From: Arctopsyche grandis
Lineage: Eukaryota > Arthropoda > Insecta > Trichoptera > Hydropsychidae
Direction: 5' to 3'
Assembly: GCF_051622035.1 (NCBI RefSeq)
Contig: NC_135357.1
Coordinates: 36,377,691 to 36,441,690 of the forward strand
Length of the DNA: 64,000 nt
The position numbers and the translations under genes were made by a program. Numbering within the stretch: position 1 is the first letter of the stretch; each line of letters begins with the position of its first letter. Below are positions 51,102 to 63,139 of the stretch, one piece after another. The notes beneath the pieces are model-generated. The model was not told where the DNA came from. It saw only the letters and a list, made by a program, of their open reading frames with translations, and searched no databases.

Positions 51102-51474
51102 TTTTAATGAAAGTTTATGATTATGATTATGAATTTTTATTTTGATGTATTTATTTTGTCTTTTTGTTTTTTGTTATATATTATATTTTTTATATTATTT
51201 CATAATTTTTATCATATTATTATTCTTATTATTCTGATATTTTTATTATACTGTTATTTCTATTTTTTTTCTTTTTTTGTTTTCTTTAACTATCTTACTC
51301 TATTATCATTTTTGTTTCTTATTTTAAATGTTTGAGCTTTTCTTTTTTTACCTATATGTGAAAATTATTAATGGTTTACTTAACATAATTATATTTTTTT
51401 TTACTATCAATCTAATAAACTGTAAACTGTAAATTTTCCAAATAAATAAAATAAAATAAAATAAAATAAAATAT
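48204..51474 (+). mobile_element. CR1/Jockey-group LINE, apparently recent
   Basis: The ORF2-type gene is followed by a 3' UTR of about 370 bp and a tail of seven or so AAAAT units at 51441-51474. The 5' end is not defined; the T-rich region from about 46965 may be its 5' UTR. It is AT-rich and unrelated to the Jockey copies described above. Confidence 0.8.
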
Positions 51475-52115
51475 AAATACTACTACTAACTTTTCAATAC
51501 GTTCATTTTTTATCCATCTTTTATCCACAGCAGAGTGGCCTTAAAACTTATTGTATTTAAATTTAGCATGGATGTACTTTTTTTACCAGCTTTTTATTTT
51601 ACCTGAGTTGGGAAATTCGGAAATAGTTCATTTAGTTATAAATCCCCAATAATTCCTCGAAAACTGATAGTTCGCACGCTATCTGCATAACAATAAAAAT
51701 TTGTAAATACTTTATTTAATTTAATTTATATATATTTAATTTATTCTAAAATGGTTGTCGTTTAGTAAAATTACAGACCACTTCGAATGGTTTAATATAT
51801 TGTAGATTAGTTGAAAAAATTATTAAAACTGTATAATAGGAAATATTATAAACTACATATGTACCATTTTATTCTGATTTTATAGGATCACATATCTAAA
51901 TATGTAGATATGTACATATATATCATTTATGTATGTAGTACATACATAAATATTTCGATACATTTATGCAAAAGTAGTTGAAATTCAAAAAAATATAAAA
52001 ATAACGCAAATTTATTTCAACTATTTACAGAATAATGAATCAAATCTTACCTTGTTTTTTTTTAAATGTAGATGAGGAGGCTGATTTTCGTGGTTATTGA
52101 TTGGGAGATGATTTA
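51475..52115. other. AT-rich spacer
   Basis: No ORF or element recognised; a short ATGTACATATATATC microsatellite lies near 51910. Confidence 0.45.
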
Positions 52116-52784
52116 TGGCAGTGGTTCTCAGGAGAAATTTTACCGTGGCCGCACAGGTGATAATTAGTCACCGGAGCCTGAGGGGGCCGTGTATTGTTCA
52201 AAGGTTGTAAATGCATTGTTAAAGGTTTGCCGAACAATGGATAGCACTGTGACTATCCTACCTCTAGTGATAATAGTGGTCCCATGGAAATGTCTGGTGG
52301 CCGCACCAAATTTAATCAAATAAATTAAAGTTACAAAAAAAAGTGGATCAATTTATTTATAAAATAAAATAAATTTTAACATTTTGGTATCTATTTATTT
52401 AATAATAATGAAAATGGAAATTGCTCAATACTCTTTTCTTCCAATGCAAGCCGCATTGCTGCTTTTAAGTTTGCGTCTGTCAGCTGGTTTCTAAATTTGT
52501 TTTTAATTAAGTGCATTACACTGAATAATCTTTCGCAATATACGGTAGTGGGAAAAATTGACAATATTAATAAAGCAATTATTGCCAAATCATTATATTG
52601 ATTTGTTTCATTGTCAACGTATATTTCCGACCAAAATTTTTGAACCAAAATATTATTAAAATGGTTATTAAGTAGTTGATAATGACTAATTTCTAATAAT
52701 TCATATTTTACGTTAGCTCAGTTAATTAATCTCAATACTGAAAATGATTTTAATCTATTTTGTAGTACTGTGAAATTTTCATTT
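52116..52784 (-). mobile_element. hAT remnant, 3' end of the transposase
   Basis: The left end CAGTGGTTCTCAGG resembles hAT termini. The minus frame 52648-52391 (85 codons) reads LLILSIFPTTVYCERLFSVM then NKFRNQLTDANLKAAMRLAL, the dimerisation domain of ZBED-type hAT transposases. The upstream coding part is not open. Two 102-bp MITEs lie inside or beside it. Confidence 0.7.
52165..52266 (+). mobile_element. 102-bp MITE, copy 1, 8-bp duplication
   Basis: From TAGTCACCGGAG to CCTACCTCTA, flanked by GTGATAAT at 52157-52164 and 52267-52274. The 8-bp duplication is the hAT hallmark. The termini share only TAG...CTA, so the element is either degenerate or has unusual ends. Confidence 0.85.
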
Positions 52785-52792
52785 GTCATCAC

Positions 52793-52894
52793 TAGTCACC
52801 GGAGACTGAGGGGGCCGTGTATTGTTCAAAGGTTGTAAATGCATTGTTAAAGGTTTGCCGAACAATGGATAGCACTGTGACTATCCTACCTCTA
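52793..52894 (+). mobile_element. 102-bp MITE, copy 2, 8-bp duplication
   Basis: Same length and almost the same sequence as copy 1, flanked by GTCATCAC at 52785-52792 and 52895-52902. Being 526 bp from copy 1 with a different duplication, it is an independent insertion. Confidence 0.85.
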
Positions 52895-52902
52895 GTCATC
52901 AC

Positions 52903-53558
52903 AATAAAAGGGGAAGATACAAAAGAAACAGTTTTAAAAAAATTCAATTCTTCGAACCTTTTATCAAGTTCCAGATTCAGATATTTAAGACACTATTATT
53001 TTAAGTTTTATATAATTGCTTAATGACTTTAAGTAAAAATATCCAAGACGAGTATTCTAAGAACTGCCAAAACATCAGACGTAATGATTTTCATTGCAAC
53101 AGTGAGCAACCTTCTTTTGCAAAGATCCAAAGCCGACTTTTTATGTTTTGTTTATTTAGCACTTCCCATTTGAATACTTGGCAATTATGGCAACCCTACA
53201 CATTATAGACGAGCCTAATCGAAGTATTATCGAAGTATTCAAATTAATAAATAACAACTATTATTGTCTTATGACAACCTTCTCAATGTTTAATAAAAAA
53301 ACTCACCCGAGAAGTCAAATTTGAAACAGTTAAACAAATCATTAAGAATTTAGTGGATTCTTTTTAACCTTTAATTTTTATGAAAATAATTTTACAAATT
53401 GCCAAAAGTTAATATCGTAATGGAGCATGTGATTCAGTTCATTTTTTATTTTCCAGTTTCCCCCTTATTTTGAATTGTAACTGTCATTTTGTTGCATTTC
53501 TGAAGTATGGTTGGCGACCGCCGACCAAACAGAGAGTTGTGAAAACAAATGTATAGGC
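52903..53558. other. AT-rich spacer
   Basis: No supported gene. It may contain further decayed transposase sequence of the hAT remnant to its left. Confidence 0.35.
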
Positions 53559-54325
53559 CAATGCTACTCAAACGCTGGTCCGCGACACAGTTACTGGTTC
53601 GTGCAACGGCGGTAGCTGGTCCGTTGACAAAAGACGTAAATAAAAAATTAAAACAATAACTTATGATAACGTTGCATCATCTCATCCATTTTATAAATTA
53701 TATAAAGACAAGCCCTGCAAACTCGAGATTATTCGAGATACTATACCAAGTTATATAGGCGCAGATTATAAACGACTATTATCGCATACTGCCATACGTT
53801 AGCCGTCAAGGGGTAAAGTGCTGAAGAGAGAATTTCAGCTCAGGGATGAGATCGCCGTATTTCTACAACAAAACCCACAGCCTATGTCAGAACTATTTCA
53901 AAACATAAAATGGATAGACAAGCTAACTTATTTGAAAGATATTTTTTGCATTTTGAATGACCTTAACCTTTCCATACAAGGAATGTCATATCGTTTTTGA
54001 ATAGCAGACAGATGGGTTGAAACGAAAACTAAAAGCATGGAAGATTCGTGTTTCAAAAGATTGCTGTATGTTTCAAAATTTGGCTGATATTATTCACGAA
54101 GGAGGAGAGAACAACTTTGCGCGATGTATTAGTTGTCATTTGACTAATTTATCAGAGGGATTCGATTTCTATTTCCCACTAGATGACGATCCATGAAAGG
54201 GAAAAGGATGGATTCAAAATCCGTTTTTGTGATGGAATAATATATCAGTTAATTTGGAAGATAAACTAATTGATCTGACTTCAAATCAAGAATTAAAAAG
54301 GTGTTTTGAAACGACTACTTGACTT
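53559..54325 (+). mobile_element. hAT remnant (ZBED5/SCAND3-like transposase piece)
   Basis: Starts CAATGCTACTCAAACGCTGG, like many hAT ends. The frame 53818-54000 reads LKREFQLRDEIAVFLQQNPQ, ELFQNIKWIDKLTYLKDIFC and LNDLNLSIQGMS, close to the middle of ZBED5-type transposases. Following pieces (WVETKTKSMEDSCF, and RGIRFLFPTR about 54150) are interrupted by several stops. It is dead and truncated on the right, where a LINE fragment begins. Confidence 0.75.
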
Positions 54326-54342
54326 GCGTTATTTATTTATTT

Positions 54343-54870
54343 ATTTAGTAGCAAATTGCTAGTGAATATGTAACAAATAACAAAAGTAACAATTACAATT
54401 AACAAAACTATAATTAATAGACATAACATAATATTATATAATGCCAAACATTGCATTTATTAATCTTATATAATTACATCATATTCTACAGAGGTATCAA
54501 TTAACACCCTTCAAGAAAGCACTGCACTTCAATGTTATTAACACCTCTAATGCCCTCAGGAAGGGCATTATAAATTTGAACACCTCGGTGGAAAAGACCT
54601 CCTGCAGTTTTTGCTTTCTTAGCTCTACCTACATATAATTAATTTATTTCTAGTTTTATGATTACGCATGTCTCTATTCCTAACTATGTAATTATTAAAA
54701 TATTTAAGTAATTGACCCTTATCTAACTTATATATGTACACATTTTTAAACTGCTTAATTTAAGACTATTTCTAATATCCAACCATTTCAATTCATCTAA
54801 CATACTTCTAACATTCTTACGTTTCCTCTCATTCAAAATTGCACGCATTGCCCTTCATGAGTTTAATAAA
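54343..54870 (-). mobile_element. LINE 3' fragment, same family as 39536-40331
   Basis: In minus sense it reads RAKKAKTAGGLFHRGVQIYN then ALPEGIRG, matching AGGVFHRGVLMYNALPE of the other copy. It ends at a TAAATAAATAAATAAATAA run at about 54343. Earlier pieces (FKSI-like, RAILNE) are also present with frame changes. Confidence 0.75.
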
Positions 54871-55890
54871 AACAAAACATCGAAATAGTGTGAATATTCA
54901 TGATCCATTACGTGTGGCATTTTCTTCGATAAACAATAATAATAATAATGACTTTTTATTCCATGCGATAGGGAGAATAATGCAATCCCCAACTCCCATA
55001 TAAATAATATATAGATAATAACATTATTGAACAATCAACCAATTCAATATCCATTTAAGTCAGTCGGTGGAGTAGCTCCATTCATCGAACATATAGTGAA
55101 GAATGCAAATGAGAAGATGCAGCAGCAAGAAGACTGCACCATTATAAAACACACTGGATCAATAATAAAACCACGACTGGATAAGTTATCTAATATAAAA
55201 CAAGTTCATGTCTCGTTAGATTGTTTTTAATTTTCATTTTTTATCGTTGGCTAAGCATATTCATATTGTACTTCTTTGAATTCAATAAGATAAATTTTAC
55301 GACTTATAATCAATATTATTACTTTATCTATGTATGTACGTAGTAGCAATAGATGAAGTTTTGTAATCATGCGAAAATTCGAACTTGAGATTTTAACTGA
55401 TTCGAACTCAGAATGTGTGTGTGAGTATGTCTGTGTATTTTTGGAACACCGTTAGTCCTATCGAACTGAAACTCAGTATCGGTTACTGAAATTCTTATCG
55501 ACACGACGTAATTTTTATTCAAATTTTTAAGTTGACTGGAAATGGTACCTCCCGTTATAGGTGTCCTCTTTTTTTAAGTTTTTTAATTCAATCATCTCCC
55601 AAACCACTAACTGAATCGGACTGAATTTTTTTTACATGTACTAGAAATAATAATCTTTATATCTGTATATTTAAATATTTTTATCTGAACCGGAAGTACT
55701 ACTTTTACTCTAGAGAATCGAGGTTTTTTATGTTTTTCTCAGAAACCTTTTGGTTTATTGATTTTTATTTGTTATTCAAGTTTCCACTCATGTACTTATA
55801 TGTGTAGCGTTTTTATTTAAAAATATGATGCTGGTCCTTGAGAATTACTGAAATACATATGCTGGTTCGTCAGCCGTCAAAGTTTGAGTA
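54871..55890. other. AT-rich spacer with decayed repeats
   Basis: Includes an AATAATAATAAT run (54937) and an ACCGGAAGTAC motif (55688) similar to those in Pgi intron 1. A 67-codon ORF at 55027-55230 has no resemblance to known proteins. Confidence 0.4.
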
Positions 55891-55894
55891 GCAG

Positions 55895-56143
55895 TGGTAT
55901 AGGCCGAACTCCAGTGGACTTGGTCAGTACGCTATCAGCCCTCGCCGCTGCTTGACGCTTCACCGAGCCGCGAAACGCTTTCCTTCTCTGGAACACTTCG
56001 AGAATGGAGATTACGAAGGAGCAGGAGAAGAAGGCGGTCTCCGAATCACTCTTCACTCTTCACTCATCACACATCACACATCACACATCACAATCGACGC
56101 GATTGCTTTCTACCCACCTCATGTGAGTCGCCATTTTTAATTT
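55895..56143 (+). other. GC-richer block, possible first exon of an unknown host gene
   Basis: An unusually GC-rich segment in an AT-rich area. An ATG at 56004 has a good context (A at -3, G at +4) and opens MEITKEQEKKAVSESLFTLH, then a His/Thr/Ser run from a CACATCA microsatellite, and stops at about 56118. A splice-donor-like CATGTGAGT lies at 56119-56127. It could be a 5' exon, or promoter-type sequence only. The gene is not recognised. Confidence 0.3.
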
Positions 56144-56334
56144 GCGTCGTTTCTTCGACTAGAAGGGTTAGCAGCTGAGGCCGTGCCGTTTTTACTAACC
56201 TCTTATACGTTTCGCATGGTTTTCGTTTTTTAGCCTGCACTTTTTGTTTCGTATCTTCCCCTATGAACGTACTACTACAATGCTACGTACATACATACAA
56301 GTTGCTTTGAAACAGTTGAGAATGAATAGACGGC

Positions 56335-57265
56335 CTCGGTTGTCTTTCTGTCGAACCGTCGCGTACGCGGGATTTAATTTAATTTATTTTTTTCCAAGAT
56401 ACGGGAATAATGGAGGCCATTTTGTTTTCGACATTTTAGCTTTTTTTGGGTCGGGGAAGGGGGGGGGGGGGGGGGTGCGCGTGAAGATTTTAACCAGATT
56501 CGCGCCCTTTTCCAAAATATATCCCATTTCACTTAAATGCACATCACTTTTCAATGGCTACGTCCACACTACCGATATCTACACCCGATATTTAAGAATT
56601 TTTCTATAACCAGTTCCTAAATAGCAACCACAGGTTGCAATATGGGAACTGGATATGGAGAGAAGGGGCGTGCGGGGATTTTACCCCGCTGGATATGGCT
56701 GTTTCGCGCCTTTTCCAAAATATATCCCATTTCACTAAAATGCACATCACTTTTCAACGACTCGACGTCCAGTCTTTCTGTCGAACCGTGGCGTGCGGAA
56801 GATTTTATTTCCTTTTTTTTCTCCATGCCACTAGAATGGTATCGCCCATTTTGTTTTTGGCGGTTTTGATTGTTTTCGAGTCGGAGAGAAGAGGCGCGCG
56901 GGGATTTTACCCCGCTGGATATGGCTGTTTCGCGCCTTTTCCAAAATATATCTCATTTCACTAAAATGCACATCACTTTTCAACGACTCGACGTCCAGTC
57001 TTTCTGTCGAACCGTGGCGTGCGGAAGATTTTATTTCCTTTTTTTTCTCCATGCCACTAGAATGGTATCGCCCATTTTGTTTTTGGCGGTTTTGATTGTT
57101 TTCGAGTCGGAGAGGAGAGGTGCGCGGGGATTTTACCCCGCTGGATATGGCTGTTTCGCACCTTTTTCCAAAATATATCCCATTTCACTGAAATGCACAT
57201 GACTTTTCAACGACTCGACGTCCAGTCTTTCTGTCGAACTGTGGCGTGCGTAAGATTTTATTTCA
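56335..57265. repeat. tandem array, 226-bp unit, about four copies
   Basis: The GGGGATTTTACCCCGCTGG block recurs at 56674, 56900 and 57126, an exact period of 226 bp. A degenerate first unit starts near 56335, and the last is cut at about 57265 by an LTR. Each unit contains CCAAAATATATCCCATTTCA, CAACGACTCGACGTCCAGTC and CGCCCATTTTGTTTTTGGCG. Units 2 and 3 are almost identical, unit 1 is diverged. Confidence 0.92.
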
Positions 57266-57273
57266 TTATCAAA

Positions 57274-58404
57274 AGTTACAGGATGTATCGGGATCGCAGT
57301 AAAATCATTCTAAGTGTTTGTTTATTGTCTGGCAGGATGCACGTGTACAATCACTAATCACTTGCACTTTTGGGAATACACTTGAGATATGCAATGTGTG
57401 GGATGTAAGTAGATTACATGGGTCGGACGCAGTTTCCGGATGCACGTGCGAGATAGTCAGTGGTAACTGTATTTCTTAGAATTTATTCGAGATTAGAAAT
57501 GCGTGGGATTTATGTGGGGTATGCGACGATCACTTGGGGTGGATCGTAACTCCTCCCCTCGAAGACTGGCCCAACTTCCATGAGAGAAGATTTGGGCAGA
57601 TGCTGCTGCTGGTTGAAAATGGACAACTGGAGTTGTAGTGTCGTCCGCTTTGATGCACTTCGTTTTTATTCCTTGATATACACAATATGCGAGTCCGAGG
57701 AGTATAAATATGATTACGGTCGTTGTAGAAGTGTGTCTTATGTTCTTTTCTTACTAATTGAATCTCTTCTCGATTCTCCATATATCGATTTCTCAGTTGC
57801 TTGAAATTAACCACTTCCGTTGTGTTTGTTATATTCAAAGGTGTGAATATATTTGTGACTAGTTTTAGGTTCTCCCGTGATATAGATATTTTACATGGAT
57901 ATGTGACGACATTTTCGACAGTTTTTGACTTTAGTTATTTCGACTGAACAGTTTTTGTATTTTATCAATATAGTTCCTATTATATTCTTCTTCTTAGTGC
58001 CACAAGTGCTGCTGAAGTAGATATTAACAAATGATTTGGTTCGATGACTTCTATATACTCGTTGTCTCTTGTTTTGGCTAGGTCGCAATGTGCTTGTTCG
58101 TTTGCTATCAGCTTAGTGATGCATGTGTCACTGGATCTTTTCCTCAACGACGTTGCTTTACAAAAATAAGATTTTTTTTTCTTTTTTGCATGGCATGACA
58201 TATTGAAAATAAAACTCATTCATAATAATATAAGGTTTAGGTGCAAGGATGGTGTTGATTTTGCTTATAGGAAGGGATCTAATGTGATATAGATTATAAG
58301 GTTCATCATAAAAGTTAGGGATCTTTATATTAAAGATTATGTTGGAGATATTATAATAGGCTTGAAGCTCTGTTAATTCATAGATGTGTTCATATGATTG
58401 TAAA
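57274..58404 (-). mobile_element. Env-bearing LTR retroelement fossil (errantivirus-like)
   Basis: A minus-strand 3' part of an insect errantivirus-like Gypsy element. The LTR spans 57274-57551 and is bounded by AGTTA and TAACT as in that group. A purine run (GAGGGGAGGAG) abuts it. Upstream, in minus sense, is an env-like region to about 58404 with helical and receptor-type segments (IPNFYDEPYNLYHIRSLPI) and a terminal part rich in Ser/Arg. gag and pol are not present in the window. It is broken, with about two or more breaks, and is bounded on the right by a hAT remnant. Confidence 0.65.
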
Positions 58405-58406
58405 CC

Positions 58407-59560
58407 AGGCCTGGGCAAACCTTTTGGATTAAGGGCCGGCCACATTAGAAATTAAAAATGAGCGGCGGGCCGCAAGTAAAATACTATATAGTATAAAATA
58501 ATATACATTATTCACTATCGTAAGAGGAATTAAAACATCTTTTTTTTTTAATTTCATACAAAAAAATAATTTAATTTGACGAATGAAACTGTTTTACATC
58601 TTTAACAGTTTTTTTCATTTCGGGAGAAAATTTTGTAGTTGAAATTCTTAAAAATGCTTGTAAATTTTCATCTGTGATGCTTGATTGTAAAGATTTTTTA
58701 TTAATATTCACTATTGAAAATGTTTGTTTACATTATGTAGGTTAATCAAAAAACCACCAGCATTTTTTGAGCAAAATCTCTAAGTTTGTCGAATTTTTCC
58801 GTATTAAGGGCGTTGTAAAATTTTTCAAATTTCGTCATGACGGTGTAATTCCCTTAAATCAGCATCCCGCTGTAAATATATAATCTTAATTTATATCTCC
58901 GTCGATACGCTATCAATATATATTGCAATTGATTTCGTATAATTGCCAAGCCTATCTCAATTTTTCGGAAGTCCCCAAATCTTCATGGAAACTCACCACT
59001 TAAATCGTTGATAATTTCATCATATTCTTCAAATTTATTTTCTGGTATCTTCAGCAATTTCATAGTTGAAAAGTGGTCTACCCGTTTAATGAATAAATAG
59101 TGAAGAAACAGTCGTAGTTTTAATTTAAATCCATTCAAACTTTTCACCATATCATGAACATATAAATTTTCCCCTCGGAACACTGTTGAAAGTATTTAAA
59201 TGTGTCACGATGCCCAAAGTAAATTCAAAATCATTCATTATCAGTTAATTCGGCCAATTCGATAATTTTTTTCATTTTTAAAAATAGAACGATTTCTTTT
59301 GTATCCCATACTCGCCGAAGTATTTTTCCTAGGCTAAGCCATCGAATATGATAATGATAAATAATATCTGTGAACTCCGATTCAATATCTTGAAGAAAAG
59401 CAATGAATTGTCTGTTTCAAGCCACTCGATCGTATTAAATTTACAAGTTTAATAATACAATATGTCACATGTTTAACTTTTAAAACATTTTTGTACAATA
59501 CTTGTTGATGTATAATATGTAAAATGAATTATAATTAAATTGTAATCAGGACAATTTTCG
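58407..59560 (-). mobile_element. hAT remnant (GTF2IRD2-like transposase pieces)
   Basis: Starts CAGGCCTGGGCAAACC followed by GGCCGGCC and GCGGGCCGC, typical of this hAT group. Minus-strand pieces include ITDENLQAFLRISTTKFSPE at about 58650 and FRGENLYVHDMVKSLNGFKL at 59180-59130 (frame 59183-58983). Frames are broken. The right end was not found. It abuts the errantivirus-like env region, so it probably inserted there. Confidence 0.7.
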
Positions 59561-61689
59561 CAAATTTTATCCTGGATAAAAATTGATCTTTAAGTGATTC
59601 CAATGACAAAAGCTCTTCAATAATTTCAAATTTAGAGTTACATTCGCGTATGAAAATTAATTACTGTGCGGTATCTTTCCGATCATTACTTTCGTCGAGA
59701 GCTATCGAGTACCTTGTGATCGATTCTAATATTGATGATAATTGCTCATTAAAGTTTGTAGTCTAGTTTGGCCCAAATTCGAATTGTATCTTATGTCAGA
59801 AACGGTTCCCGGAAAGGTTGCTCGAAAGCGGTACCCACATGGGAAAATTTGGCTATTGTCGCAACCCACTATGGACAACTCGCCACTGCGATCCGCACAG
59901 AAACCGGTTTGACTTCTCGCCCGTCCCCACAAATTCTCGTACGCGCAGGTAGCAAATTCGACTGAAATACTATTGTCCCAATCGCCCATCCCCACCTATC
60001 GCCATATACACACCATTGAAAGTTGAACTGAAATACTTTTCGCACTCGCCGAAATTTTTCCCTAAGGCATACATATATGAACACGTGAATTTTTGTTTGT
60101 TTTCTCGTCACTAGTTTGTGTGGTTTATAGTTAGCCGAGTATTTTTATGGTAGGATACTATATTATTAACATATGTACTTACTACTTTTTTATTCGATTT
60201 TACATTCTAGTTGATTTTCAATTTTGTATTTTAAACAACAATTAGCGGTGAAATTAATATCAGCCAAATATCATCGTATCCTGTCCAGTGGCTCGGCATT
60301 TGGGGTGTCTGGAAGTAACCAGACTGATTAAAATATATACATTGGAATTCGATTATTTTTGTTTTTTCTTGTTGATTTCTCAGTGGTGCATTTTTTTTAT
60401 ACCTGCTATGACCGATAATCGTTCATCGTACGGCGGCCCATTTTTTTTTTGTTTGCAAAAGCTTATCTCAAGACAGATCTTTAAGGATGCAAACACAAAC
60501 TTTATTTTAATTGAAATATGAATGTGCTTTTTCACACTACCATAGTGTGAAATAACCAAAGTTGAAGTACATAGTATATTTAAGGGCTATTGGCAAATGA
60601 TAATAAACTCGGGTGATTTCGAAGCAAAATTTGGTCGATCTCAATTACGAGAGTGAATTTGGAAAATAATAATGATTTCTATATTTTACAATAAAATATA
60701 AACAATAATTAATTAAATTAGATTTAAAGTTTTTTGAAGGAGAATATTTTTAATTCTTTTGGGAGAAGTTAAGGTAAGGGGGTTGAGCAAATGAATATGT
60801 TTTTGTTATTGCACGAAATAAGAATACTTTTAATTGTGAGAAAGGATAATAATGCGACCTCTCTTCAAAAAAGAATGGTTCAATTTCTTTGAACACAAAA
60901 AATATTGAATTAATTTAACAAAAAGCTTTTTGAAATAAACGAGCTTCATAAAATTTACAGTTTCTTATCATCACCTTTTAATATTAATGAAAATAATGTC
61001 CAAAGTCTATCAAAAACCATAACAATGATTGTTCCAATGTACATATTATACGTGGGAAATTTTAAAAACAGTTGATTGAATTGTAAAATGAAATGAAGAA
61101 AATTTTAAAATAATTTAAATATGTATTTGATTTTAAAAATAAATATTTTTAGATTTTAAGAACTAAAAAAAAAACAACAAAAGTCGATTGCCATGAAAAT
61201 TTAGATGTAAAGTAGCTCCAAACCTCAACATGGAGAATACCAATTTTAAATCTGTATTTCAATCAAATTTAATTTTTCTGAAACGTTTTTAATGTCAAAA
61301 AATAATAATATAAAATGAAAACATTAATTTGACTTTATTAAAAAAAAATATTTTGATTTGTATAAGAATTGATATGTATAATAAACAATTATGAGGAATA
61401 AAGGACATATGTATGTATTTTGATAACATAGCTAATTAAAATAAAAACCACCCAAAATACCAAATCTTACCCTTTTTACATGCGTAGTTCATGCTTACTT
61501 GTGTGATAAATTTATTTGTTATTAGTTTATGTATGAATAGAGTTAGCAGATTAAACAAATTGTGTAATATTAAACTATCATAGGTGAATGAAAATGAAAA
61601 CACTATAAAATTTTATTTCTAGAATTTATTATATTCAACACATAAATAAAAATAATAATCTGTAATAACATACATATATAGAACATAAT
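59561..61689. other. AT-rich spacer, no gene recognised
   Basis: A less AT-rich block at 59760-60060 has ORFs on both strands but no recognisable protein. A perfect 10-bp hairpin, TTTCACACTA with TAGTGTGAAA, lies at 60530-60552. The rest is A/T-rich. Confidence 0.4.
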
Positions 61690-62280
61690 ACATGTTATAA
61701 ACACAATACATATTTTATTGAATTATCAAATAAAAAAATAACAAATGAAACCAGCAAGTTGAAAAAAAACAGTATCAGGAAAGTAATCATAATAATACAA
61801 TATATCCATATAAAAACACATAAAAAACGAAAAATTGGAAAATGCAAACCTTATTCATATAAACATATGTATGTACTTCTTAATAAACACGATACATACT
61901 TTATCAAAAAAAAAAAAAATACCAATGAAACCAGCAATTGAAAAAAAAAACATTTAAGTATCAGGAAAATAATCTTAATATTATATAATACAATATACAC
62001 ATAAAATTAAACATATACAAAAACAAAAATTGGAAAATGCAAACATCATTCATATAAACATATATATTCTTCCTAATAAACACGATATATACTTCATTGA
62101 ATTATCAAATAAAAAATTACAAATGAAATCAGCAAGTTGAAAAGAAAACAGTTAGTTATTTGGAAATTAATCATATTATTTTTATATACAATATATGTAC
62201 CCATAAAAACACAAAAAATAAAATAAAAAAATAGGAAAACGCCCATCTATACATACACAGAAAACTTATATTTACATGTA
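61690..62280. repeat. diverged tandem repeat, 180-200 bp, three copies
   Basis: AATGAAACCAGCAA-type blocks recur at 61744, 61924 and 62122, followed each time by AAACAGT, TACAATATA, TTGGAAAATGCAAAC and CATATAAACATAT blocks in the same order. It lies downstream of the MULE transposase and may be subterminal repeat sequence of that element. Confidence 0.75.
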
Positions 62281-62363
62281 AACACTACATTACTACAAAA
62301 AAACAATACACACACACAAATTATAGAATCTAAAAATATACAATATGTACATACATTAAATTA

Positions 62364-63137
62364 CTATTGCAAATTGGCTATTCGTCTTAAATATATTAAT
62401 TTATCTCCTTCTTCATCATAGGAACGTGCAACTTGAGCAAGTTGCTCTTGTAGTTTTACGTATTTTCTTTTTTTTTGCTCTAATTGCCCCATTTTAAAGA
62501 TGTGAAATTTGTGTTTGTGACATGAGATATCTCTTTCAAGCCCATTAAGTAATACCCACACACTCGGATGGCTGCAATGGAAAATCGAATTTAGGGCATT
62601 ATGAAAACCCTCACACCAATTTGTTGTTTTTGGTTGATTTTCCAACGCAGCCTGGTACTGGTTCCACAAATTAATGGGAAATATAGCGGCCCTCCCAGTT
62701 GGTCCTTCTATATATGTGGAGTAAAAATAATTTAGTATTTGGTTTAGTTTTTCTTCTGCTCCAAACGTAGAAGCCAACGTAACGAATACTGCCCCCTGAC
62801 TTCGTGGCTTGGTACGCAAGCCAAGGCAGCCAACGATATTAATTTGAGTCTTATATTGATGTCGGATTCGTATTCATTTTTTAATCCCACGCTGTGTATT
62901 TTTCTCAATATACTCTGGCATAGATGGAAGTAGCACCCCTTTACTTCCGAATTTTCAAAAGCACTTTGAGCCGCATTCATGCACGCTTTTACAAAATCTA
63001 CCAATATTTCTTTTGGCGCCAAATTTGGAAGCAGCTCTTTTAAAATCTGGAACATTTTTGCATATGTGTCTTCATTTTTTTTTGTAGAAGAAAGTATATG
63101 CACGGAGGATACGCATTGCCAACTTCTGCGTGCCATG
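62364..63137 (-). pseudogene. Mutator-like (MULE) transposase, C-terminal half
   Basis: The minus strand reads KEILVDFVKACMNAAQSAFE, GCYFHLCQSILRKI, LISLAALACVP, then in another frame STFGAEEKLNQILNYFYSTY, NLWNQYQAALENQPKTTNWC then EGFHNALNSIFHCSHPSVW. These are the MULE transposase core with its second Asp region, the C/H motif and the third acidic residue (Glu of CEGFH). There is one frameshift near 62790. The N-terminal part, with any FLYWCH or zinc-finger domain and the first Asp, is cut off at 63138 by a Tc1-like element. It is inactive. Confidence 0.8.
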
Positions 63138-63139
63138 TA

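Noticed and set aside
56335-57265. Small repeated proteins of 69-73 residues on the minus strand as a gene family
   Set aside because: Their repetition follows from the 226-bp DNA repeat; no other coding evidence. Kept only as a property of the array.
59760-60060. GC-richer block with ORFs on both strands as a gene or LTR
   Set aside because: No recognisable protein, no termini and no duplication visible.
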